From assembly GCA_029378245.1 (NCBI GenBank), contig JARKIF010000442.1, positions 1 through 18,269 of the forward strand: a stretch of DNA of 18,269 nucleotides. Direction: 5' to 3'. The notes under the pieces are model-generated. The model was given only the letters and a program-made list of their open reading frames with translations, searched no databases and was not told where the DNA came from. This DNA is from Roridomyces roridus (Eukaryota; Basidiomycota; Agaricomycetes; Agaricales; Mycenaceae). The first letter of the stretch is position 1. Every line of letters starts with the position of its first letter. This document shows positions 9,601 to 17,392 of the stretch, piece by piece. A program made the position numbers and the translations under genes.

Positions 9601-10184
9601 TCATCGTCAACTTTGAACGCACCTATTATGTGACTACGGACATGTATCTTTGTATGAGGGAATGAAGGAATCGACAAGCTCAAACCATGCCTCCAAAGGC
9701 TGTATCATTATTCCTCATCCAATTTAGGCTCGGAACTCGGTTTGAATACATATATCTGCAGAATGACTCGTATCTGGAGACATCTTGAGGTGCATGGAGC
9801 AACTGGTAATAACCGAGTAACCCGATCGGACCACCGCGACAAACACAAGACTAAGACTGGGCAGGACACGGAGTTCGCACTGCTTGCAGTTTGACGAACA
9901 TGAGATCTCGAGATCTAGTTAAGTGTTAGCGCAGACCCCGTGGGTATGTACCCGGCGCAACCATCGCCGCATATGCACTCCGTGTGCTCTATGCTCTTCG
10001 TCGTCTGGTGAACAATGTGAATTGTGGCCTAAAGTGCATCACGCTGGAACCCATGACGAAGCGGCAGGGACTGCACGACCTCGGATGGCAGCAGACGCGA
10101 GCAACTACAAACCGGAACGTAGGGAAGGCGGCAGATAGGGGATGGTAGGAGGGTGGAAAGGAAAAAGGAGCAGCTGCATGAACC
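9601..10184. other. Gene-free stretch
   Basis: No coding or RNA gene could be supported here. The only notable item is a perfect 14-base palindrome, AGATCTCGAGATCT, near 9905-9918. Short open frames show no motif and no intron structure. Confidence 0.3.
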
Positions 10185-10280
10185 GCAAGCATGCGATGAG
10201 ATGGATGTAGGAGGAAGAGAGACGACTAGCTATATGTACCTGCAAGCATGCGATGAGATGGATGTAGGAGGAAGAGAGAC
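10185..10280 (+). repeat. Two 39-base direct repeats
   Basis: The block starting GCAAGCATGCGATGAGATGG and ending GGAAGAGAGAC occurs at 10185-10223 and again at 10242-10280, apparently identical, separated by 18 bases. It is purine-rich on the plus strand. It lies about 400 bases upstream of the CrtC-like gene, so it could be part of that promoter region or a recent tandem duplication. Confidence 0.7.
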
Positions 10281-10363
10281 AAAGAACAAAGCGCCGCTGC
10301 GCGCGCTGATGTGTATCATGTGATGGTTCCTCCTCTCGCATAGACCGCGGCTAAATGGGATTT

Positions 10364-10497
10364 CACCGTCCCTGCTATGAGGACGGTGGATGTCTGAACA
10401 GGTAAAATCGACATAAGTGAAGCTGCCGGTGAGTCGCCGGCACCCTGCCGCTTGATCAGAAGTAGATCAGCAGCAGTTGATCACAGACAGATCAAGC
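10364..10497. repeat. Run of short hairpins upstream of the CrtC-like gene
   Basis: CACCGTCC (10364-10371) and GGACGGTG (10381-10388) form a perfect 8-base stem. TGCCGG and CCGGCA follow at about 10424-10442 with a 7-base loop. GCTTGATC (10450-10457) and GATCAAGC (10490-10497) enclose further GATCA motifs. No gene is present between 10281 and 10680. These could be MITE fragments or symmetric factor-binding sites. Confidence 0.4.
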
Positions 10498-10645
10498 ATT
10501 GTTGGTGCATTTCTCGATGGTTTTGCCCTCTAAACTCATTGACATCTCCTAATCTGCCCCGGGTACCACGGGTGCGGGTCGCCGCGCAAATACCCACGGG
10601 CGACCCTTGACGAACACTAGCCGTATGTGGCCGCACTGCCCAATC

Positions 10646-10660
10646 ATATACATATACATA
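10646..10660 (+). promoter_or_regulatory. Possible TATA region of the CrtC-like gene
   Basis: The AT-rich ATATACATATACATA stretch lies about 20-35 bases before the ATG at 10681, in an otherwise GC-rich upstream region. It would give a short 5' leader. This is assigned on position and composition only. Confidence 0.3.
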
Positions 10661-10680
10661 GCAAATCTCCTCTCAGCACT

Positions 10681-11295
10681 ATGGCTCGATTCCTCACCCC
10701 AACGCGCCTCTTCAGTGCGCTCTACACAGTCCTCGCCTGCACTCTCCGCGTGCACTCGAACGTGTTCCACATCCCCACCACCGCCCAGAACGGCACCAGC
10801 GTCGCGCAATTCACATCCACTACCTCTGGACTGGACGCCCCCAAGGTGCAGCCCATTAACGGATCGGCTTTCGACTGGTGGTACTTTGACGTCGTCTCCA
10901 CCGATCCATCCAACCTCGCCTCAGTCGTCGTGATATTCTTCACCAGCGGCCAGACTGGATTCCCGTTCCTCCCACCGGCAGATACGATCATCCAAGCGAG
11001 CCTTGAGGTATCGTTTCCGAACGGCACGATCTTGCCAAGGATTGTTGTGCCAGGCGAGGAGGGTGCTTTGATTACGACCAAGGGCGACAGCACGAGTGGC
11101 GACTGGCTTGGAACGGGGTTCAGCTTCACTGGCAATGGTTCGACAAATTTGGAGTATGAGGTTCACATCGACGCTCCGGATGTGGGTGTGAAGGGTACAC
11201 TTACATTCTCAGCCGTGGGTTTTACTCCCATGAATATTTGGATGCTCACTTGACATACAACTAGATTGCTCCTGCACATCTCCCATGCGGTCCGG
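10681..11295 (+). pseudogene. Secreted CrtC/AttH-like (lipocalin-fold) protein, 5' part
   Basis: Exon 1 is 10681-11214 (178 codons, no frame breaks). Intron 11215-11264 (50 bases) is followed by an exon reading IAPAHLPCGP, which meets foreign DNA near 11295. Residues 1-26 form a secretion signal (MARFLTPTRL then a hydrophobic LFSALYTVLACTL core). FDWWYFD at about residues 64-70 is the hallmark of the CrtC / hydroxyneurosporene-synthase-like and fungal Diels-Alderase-like families. Several N-glycosylation sites (NGT, NGS) fit an exported protein. The family binds or converts hydrophobic substrates in a two-domain lipocalin fold; the substrate cannot be told from sequence. The 3' half lies at 13541-14188. 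The break places a TGA (11301-11303) six bases into the apparent insert, so the present product is truncated to about 190 residues. Confidence 0.62.
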
Positions 11296-11832
11296 TGTCA
11301 TGAAACCAGCGCTTGCCGACTGATCCGCTGATGCGCCATCACCGCCATCACCGCCATCAGTTACGGATCAGAAGATCCGTTGTCATCAACAAACGTACAC
11401 TTGGTCTGCGCACGACAAGTCCCTCGAGAGGGATGTCGCCCGCCCGAGCCAGGAGGACAGCTCGAGAGCTGTCACTTGAACAATAGGACAACAGTACTTG
11501 TCCAGCGCGGGAAGGGTTGCTAGGACAGAACCCGACGCGCCGTGTTAGAACCCGACGAGGGGTTTAAACACAGTCACACAACATCCTCGGCATGATCCAG
11601 TGATCATGCCAAGGAGGGGTAACCTATAGGGTTACAGGAGACGCTCCACTTAACTCTATTAAGAGAGGAGCCGCTGATACGCAGCGGCACGCGCACTAGT
11701 GTATAGTAGATAGCTCGAGTAGGTAATGTCCTAGAAGTAGACCGCGAAGCGATACAACTCCACAACACACTAACCACACAACACACACAACACACACAAC
11801 ACACACACAATTCCTTGACTAGCACGCTGACA
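11296..11832 (+). mobile_element. Hairpin-rich LTR-like segment (537 bases)
   Basis: The segment starts TGTCATGAAACC and ends CACGCTGACA, giving inverted TGTCA/TGACA ends typical of LTRs, and it finishes with a CA-repeat tract (about 11760-11813). It holds three 9-base CGCCATCAC-type repeats (11334-11360) and eight perfect stem-loops (reported separately). No coding region. The flanks TCCGG (left) and CCTAA (right) do not match, so it may be one end of a larger element. An alternative left border is 11328, just after CTGATCCG, which recurs at 13524-13531. Confidence 0.42.
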
Positions 11833-11841
11833 CCTAACGGT

Positions 11842-13234
11842 TGAGTTCGGGGTCGTCTGAAGTATACAGATAAGACTGATACTCCGCGGTTTGGTTCTCG
11901 GAAGCTTGTAGGTTGATTCTCGAGGTTTCACACCAAGTTCAATGTCTTTGAACTAAGAGGAATCTCTTGACTGGTTTGTAGACTGCTCACAACGAACACG
12001 AGGTTACGATGTTAAAAAGGTTTTATATTTTATTGACCGAAACACACAATATCCAAACACCAATACAACTTCGATACAACACAAAGAGGAACTATAGCAC
12101 AGAGGGCAACCCACTACCCCTTAAGTATGTTACTATAGCTGACCCAAGTTGAACCAGAGCTCGGGTGCCTTTGATATTGCGTCTAAGCTAAGAGAAATGA
12201 TACAACAAATCTCCGCGGAAGTCACAAGACTGCACTATAACCACAGATCAAGCTTCGACCCAATGTCTAGGCAAGAAGGCGTACAATGCAATGCTGCAAG
12301 GGCGGGATCTACAGGCCTTATATACTACTCCCTACTGATCTGATGATATAACTACTATTACACGCCTGCCATCCCTATTTCCGTACTTTCCCTATAACCC
12401 TAGGTGTCCTGTCACCTATATTACATCCCCTCGAACCGTTTCGCGTGGTCCTGTTGCTTATGTTGCTGCTTGGCCCGTCTGATCGGTGGTCATGCCGTCT
12501 TGGCATTCGAGCCGATTGGCCTGGTAATTTGATTCCGTCGTTTCATTACGCTCTCTTGCTGAGCCAGCACTCATTATGACTATAGCCCTCGACCCAGGTC
12601 CATAAATAACCTCGGTCCGCCATCTTCGTCATCCAGGGCTTACTCCTGGCATATTCTGTCAGACGCGATCATCGCTCTGATCATCTGCCGCGACTCCGCC
12701 GCTTTCCATGATCATGATCGTACTCGGATCAGTTCTCGATCATACTAGTGTGCCTGCGCGAGTTCGACTCGCCCACTTGTCATCTCTTTTCTGGGTGTCT
12801 CTTTAATACCGGAACGAATGGTAGTATTTCCTCCAACTCGCCTACCCGAGCCACTCTGTTTGTATACCTATATATGGACTTATACCGGTCCGCGAGGTAC
12901 TCCGCGAACCTTGTCATAATAGTACTGCGCGTCCGCGCAACCTTCGTCTTTGCTCTGTAGCTAGTCTAGCTCATTCCTGAATACACCTGGGCTTGGTATA
13001 TCTCCACAAGTAGTAGTCCCCGCGAACCGCCTATTGGAGTCACTACAACCGACCACTTGAACGAATAGCCAAGCGTAGTGTACTGACGACTTGTACTTGT
13101 CTCATTAATACACGAATAGTGACACGGAGCTCAGTCCTATCCCTTATTGTATATCACCTGACAGAGGCATTGGTGTGCGCACCAAAACAGCTAAATAGCC
13201 AGATTTCACGCGTGCGAAATACGCAGTCGTATCA
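11842..13234 (-). mobile_element. Solo-LTR-like repeat, copy B (1.39 kb, reverse orientation)
   Basis: This is the second copy of the repeat at 5766-7333, with the same ends (TGAGTTCGGGGTC...CAGTCGTATCA) and many shared blocks. On the minus strand it has TATATAAG (plus coordinates 12317-12324) and, about 280 bases further downstream, AATAAA (12029-12034). This gives a U3 of about 910 bases and an R-U5 of about 475, an ordinary LTR arrangement of unusual length. It encodes no protein. The left flank is ACGGT, as in copy A, but the right flank is CCGCG, so a target duplication is not shown. It lies within the insertion that splits the CrtC-like gene. Confidence 0.58.
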
Positions 13235-13540
13235 CCGCGTAGGGGTAATTAAGGGTCAGGGACCGATCGTACAGGAGAACACTCCTGAGGGATTTAGTAT
13301 TTATACTTGGGTAGAATCTCGTGTACAGTAGATTCTACCTCGTCTAATCTCCAGCGCTACTTTGGCTTACGGGTTACGTTCTCTTCCCTCACGGACACAA
13401 CCCGACTCGCCTATTCGCCGAGACTCAACTCGTCTCGTTGTGCTCGACTCGTCTCTTCTCGACGTTCTCGAGCTCGTCGACCTTCTCGTCGTACCCGGCC
13501 GTGTCACCCACACCGTTCCGCGGCTGATCCGATCACCCGG
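13235..13540. other. Remainder of the insert in the CrtC-like gene
   Basis: This segment is not homologous to copy A. It has a TATTTATA box near 13300 on the plus strand, then a CTCGTCTCG/TCTTCTCGACG-rich pyrimidine tract (about 13400-13500). CTGATCCG at 13524-13531 matches 11320-11327 in the same reading phase, and GATCA followed by CCCGG (13531-13540) resembles the TCCGG left of 11296. Either pair could be the target duplication of the host insertion. No protein is supported. Confidence 0.35.
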
Positions 13541-14188
13541 CAAGCCGGCCTAGACGCTGTCGTTGACACGGTGGCTGCAGACCAAACCTTTGTGGTGAGC
13601 CCCGGCATTGGCTGGGCGAACGCTGTTCCAGATGCCATCTCCGTTGTCGATCTCGAGATTAACGGTACACATTTGGCGTTTACGGGTGCGGGATATCACG
13701 ACAAGGTCTGCCCTTCAAACTCAACTTCTACTTACTTTGCAAACCAACTCCCCAGAATTGGAGCGACGAGCCCTTCACAACGCATGTCGCATCGTGGTAC
13801 TGGGCCACGGGCGCTTCGGTCCTTACTCCCTTGTCTGGTTTGACTTTCTGGACCTCACGGTGTCGAGTCGGTCAGCGCGTATCTGGCAAAGGATGGGCAG
13901 ATTGTCGCTGCGAGCTGCGCGCCGGGGAGTATCCGTGTACGTCCCACTGGCGACAATGCGGCGTTCCCACCTGTTGTGACTTCGCCTGATCCCACGGGGT
14001 ACGAGATTTCGCTTCCCCTGGAGGACGGAAATCTGTCAGTGCAGGTGAATGTGTTGGCTCATATAGTCGGGGAGATTCCGGAGTATGCGAGGTTTGTGGG
14101 CAATTTAACTGCAGAAATTGTTGGCAGTGAGGGACCTGTGTCCTTGGGTGGAATGGCGTTGTTCGAGCAGTTCAAGTTGACTGAATGA
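13541..14188 (+). pseudogene. CrtC/AttH-like protein, 3' part with frameshifts
   Basis: Reading resumes in AGLDAVVDTVAADQTFVV, then PGIGWANAVPDA and LAFTGAGYHDK. It is spliced over 13706-13755 to NWSDEPFTTHVASWYW, and continues through GHGR.GPYSLVWFDFLDL, SAYLAKDGQIVAASCAPGSI and DPTGYEISLPLEDG to ALFEQFKLTE with the stop at 14186-14188. This is the second lipocalin-like domain of the CrtC-like family, with its NW...SWYW and GPYS signature. Two one-base losses break the frame, in the GGG run near 13799 and near 13855; both flanks remain conserved. With the insertion upstream, this half is probably not translated. Confidence 0.6.
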
Positions 14189-14228
14189 GTTTCCATATGA
14201 CGTGCTTTTGATCAGTAATGTATAATTG

Positions 14229-14295
14229 ACACCGGGGACAAAGTCCGACGCATGTCGTTTTGACATGCCTCGTACGCATGTGTCGAGGCATGTCG
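14229..14295 (+). repeat. Left terminal inverted repeat
   Basis: This is the outer 67 bases of the DNA element, beginning ACACCGGGGACAAAGTCCGA. It has a perfect internal 11-base inverted pair (GACATGCCTCG / CGAGGCATGTC) and is about 90% identical to the reverse complement of 15477-15543. Confidence 0.8.
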
Positions 14296-15169
14296 TTCTT
14301 AAAATCTCCCGGATGATCCCTTGTTCCCAAGTTGCTCAGCATGAATGTGACGAGTGGCTATTTAGTGGGATCAGTGGGCCGTGTACACGGCTCGACATAG
14401 CTTTTGATGTGTACTGCTGAATATGCCCCAGAAGAGCCTCAGACTTGATTGAGACTGTTGGTGTCTGGTTGAAGAAACAGCTGAGGTTTCCTGGTTAGGT
14501 TCCACCCAACCACTAGCGGCCCCTGGCCTTATTTCCAGTTCCGAGTCTTAAAAATTTATTTTTAAGCTCGGTCTTATCGGCCCGTTTCCCGCGAGAATGG
14601 GGTCCATTTTTTCGATGACGTCAATGTCGTGCGGAGTTTGATTTCTATTATGGTAATTATAGGATCTTTTGGCTCTTTTTGGGAGCCTCTCAGTCATTTG
14701 CTCTTACTCTTGCGCATGGATCTGTTACGATCTCCACCGATGGTTAGCCAACGGTCAACGACATGTCAACGGAAACGGAACGAGCCTGGCCCGGATTGAA
14801 TCTGTTTGACAGCTGATGACAGTTCCGTTGACACCTCTTACTTCTCACCACCACGCACGCACCCGTGAATTCCCAATGTCTGCAAAAAAGTTGGGCTTTG
14901 GTCGCGCTCTCAGCTTTACCGTTTCTCATCCACCTACCCCGCCGACTTACTTACACTCGGTGGTTCACCTCCTGTTGAGCTGTGTCCCAGTGTGGTCCCA
15001 GATTAAACACACCAGACTCGGATTGCCATGCGCAAGCAATGGCCCTTCAAAGCAGGTGAATAGGTGGTGAACAGTGTGGGTAAGCTCACCTGTTGCAGAC
15101 TAAGAAGCCCAGCTTCGAATTTTCGGTTCCAAACAGCGCGCCGGCCTACGAAGTCAATACAAATTAGCC

Positions 15170-15200
15170 CGAGAGAGGTGTCTAGATAGTCCCTCTCTCG
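15170..15200. repeat. Hairpin inside the TIR element
   Basis: CGAGAGAGG (15170-15178) and CCTCTCTCG (15192-15200) form a perfect 9-base stem with a 13-base loop in the otherwise featureless interior of the TIR element. It may be a terminator-like structure or chance. Confidence 0.4.
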
Positions 15201-15476
15201 ACAGACTATCGCTCCGTAACCTCCGCGAATAGCGTGTTATACCATCAGTACGAAGACTCTGGTGCATGCCGAAATCAAACGGGTCTATCTTCTCCTCGTT
15301 CGAGTTACTCGCACATTCGACCACATTTCACCAGACAATCTTCGAACCAGAAGTCTAGACCGGAATGATACCTAGTGGATTGTAAATCATGATCCAGTCC
15401 TGATCAAAAGTTCGATCACTGCGGGAGTCTTAGCATTTGGTATGTGACTGCCCTTGTACTTTCAGAACATGCGTTG

Positions 15477-15543
15477 CGACGTGCGTCGAGACATGCGAAC
15501 GAGGCATGTCAGAACAACATGCGTCGGACTTTGCCCCCGGTGT
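15477..15543 (-). repeat. Right terminal inverted repeat
   Basis: This is the partner of 14229-14295. Read on the minus strand it begins ACACCGGGGGCAAAGTCCGA. The inner GACATGCCTCG arm is kept, but its partner arm carries substitutions, so the internal hairpin is weaker than on the left. Confidence 0.8.
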
Positions 15544-15913
15544 GAGTTGCACCTGTTGACAGAGCGCGTGACCGCCTTTCTTCTTCAAACCATCGTTTGG
15601 ATGGCATGTTTCCGAGCGGACTCGTCCTCAGCTCAACTCAATTCATACCTCTTGATTCTCTCCTTGCAGATGCCACGTTGAATCGATCATGACTGCCATG
15701 ATGTCACACTGGTAGAATAGCAGGCCGATACCTGCCCGAGGCCCCACACCGAGGCTCGGCCTAGTTGAATATGCCAGATAGTCTTGTGTAACCCACCCAA
15801 ACCTGTCTTCCAAAACAATTCGAAACGCCCTGAATCCTTCATTAGCCGTAAGTACCTCCCCACTGACTATCACTACAGTCTACTGCTCATAGACGGGCGG
15901 CGCCTCCCCCTCC

Positions 15914-16522
15914 TTGTTCCTGTCCCGTCATTCCTCCCCACGGCCTCACACCTCATCGCCTCTTCCTCCCACATCCATCATATACGCTGAGGCTATACCT
16001 CCTAATGCGCCCCGCTTTGCACCAGCACTGGAGCCCGTGGACGGTGGCACCAGATCACGACGCGCTGGACCCAGAATAAGAATTAGAAAAACCCCCGCAG
16101 TCTCAGCAGTAGCGAGCGAAGGCTTGCTTCTGAACGGCAGAGTCTGTCCCTCCGGCGAGCTAGTCGTTCTTGATGGTTTGTCCAGCCCCAGTCTCCAAGT
16201 CTGGATCAGGTTCAGACAAGGAGAGGCTCAGGCGGCGCTCAGCATCGCCCAGTGGAACTCCCGAGTTCTGGAGCCCTTAATCTTTGATCTCGAGCATGAT
16301 GGTGCCGGGCATCATCAAGTTGACCCTTCCCTATTGAATCTTGATGTTTCGGTGGGCCTGTTTGTTCCCATCGGTCGCAGAAGGCGCCGAGTTGCAAATC
16401 CCGAGAGAAATGGGACTTGCAGGCTGGCAGATAGCCGGGAGAAATGTGCTGCCTTGAATTATCTTTGCGCTGCAAGTGTCTTGAATGTGATCCCAATAGA
16501 CAACACCACCGAACTTGAATAA
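15914..16522 (+). CDS. Doubtful 202-codon ORF
   Basis: This is a 609-base open frame with no intron signatures and no recognised domain. Composition is Pro/Ser-rich at the start and Arg-rich in several places (RSRRAGPRIRIRK; GRRRRR near residue 155). The opposite strand in the same stretch is also fairly open, and neither strand shows a motif I know. A chance ORF in GC-rich intergenic DNA is the most likely explanation. Expression evidence would be needed to keep it. Confidence 0.15.
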   Translation: MFLSRHSSPRPHTSSPLPPTSIIYAEAIPPNAPRFAPALEPVDGGTRSRRAGPRIRIRKTPAVSAVASEGLLLNGRVCPSGELVVLDGLSSPSLQVWIRFRQGEAQAALSIAQWNSRVLEPLIFDLEHDGAGHHQVDPSLLNLDVSVGLFVPIGRRRRRVANPERNGTCRLADSREKCAALNYLCAASVLNVIPIDNTTELE

Positions 16523-17392
16523 GAACAGCCTTTTGCTCGACGCCCGCCTTCTTGATGTATTGAAAAGCCCCTCCAAGGCTGGAGGAGCCTCAGATGACTC
16601 GGAGGAGAGATCATCATCGCCGAGCGGACCTCCCTTGGACCTCCCGCCCTTGATTTTGTCAACACTCGGAAAGTAATGGGTGGCGCAAATTGGAGAGTAG
16701 ACCCGATCCACTTATTTCTTCATAATGTAGCGGTTTGCCGTACTGCGCTCCCCACGCGGTGGTAGAAGATTGCGAGCTGTAAGAAAGGCGCGCGGTGACT
16801 CGAAACGGGCCCAAAGGACAAGGACGTTCCCTAGTCCTCGGCGGAGGCAACGGCGTGCTGCCGAGGAGCTGTCGAGGCCACAACGAGGAAGAGGCCAGAC
16901 TCTGGAGGCAAGAGGCGCAATGCTTGAATGGCACGTCAAAAGTGAGGAAAATATCACTGGAGATCTGGAATCCAGCGGCTGAGCTTCACAAAGTTGGGAG
17001 ACTTTATTTAATCTGATGAAAGCCGGCGGCGATCACCAAAATGGATCAAATGTGTTGGCAAAAAGGTGGGTAAAACACGGCATCGAACTCACCAAGCTCA
17101 TCAGACGGAATCGAACCGACTGCTGGCGTCAACCAACTGTGGCATATGTACACAGATTCAACACCGAACATGCGTATCGAGTTGTCGAGTCCCTTGATCC
17201 AACCAATACCCAGCCGAGTACATTTTACAGTCACACCGATCCAGAGGCCAGATCTAAACGAGCACGAAATAGGAGAATGCTCGTGAAAAGAAAATCCACA
17301 GCGGTACGCGGCGTCCTATCTAGGTAGCAGCGTGGGATCGAACCGCGACCTGTTGCAGCGAGAGTGGGATGTCTTCATTGAAACAACAGAAT
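16523..17392. other. Gene-free stretch downstream of the F-box/LRR-like gene
   Basis: No coding region with supporting motifs or introns was found. Two minus-strand sequences resemble the T-arm (B box) of tRNAs, around 17105-17120 and 17338-17352, but no complete tRNA fold could be built. CCTCGGC...GCCGAGG (around 16835-16866) is a possible weak hairpin. Confidence 0.3.

Larger units (their letters stand above)
14229..15543. mobile_element. Non-autonomous DNA transposon with 67-base TIRs
   Basis: Positions 14229-14295 and 15477-15543 are inverted copies matching at about 60 of 67 positions, each opening ACACCGGGG(A/G)CAAAGTCC from the outside. The TIRs themselves contain GACATGCCTCG and CGAGGCATGTC as an inner inverted pair and repeated CATGTCG motifs, as in subterminal binding sites of transposases. 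The 1.18-kb interior has no credible protein, so mobilisation would depend on a transposase elsewhere. No clear target duplication was seen (left flank TATAATTG, right flank GAGTTGCA). It begins 41 bases after the CrtC-like stop codon. The superfamily cannot be assigned. Confidence 0.75.

Noticed and set aside
10185..10280. CRISPR-like repeat-spacer-repeat
   Set aside because: There are only two repeats, the spacer is 18 bases and the genome is eukaryotic; a tandem duplication explains it.
10722..11135. Minus-strand open frame inside the CrtC-like first exon
   Set aside because: It is antisense to a clear signal-peptide-bearing exon with family motifs, and has no independent support.
15848..15878. 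GTAAGT...CTGAC...CACTACAG intron-like sequence
   Set aside because: At 31 bases it is shorter than any other intron here, and no coding exon flanks it on either side.
17046..17365. tRNA-like T-arm sequences on the minus strand (GGTTCGATTCC and GGTTCGATCCC)
   Set aside because: An A-box-like stretch is nearby, but spacing and acceptor-stem pairing do not work for either candidate. At best these are degenerate tRNA-derived fragments.
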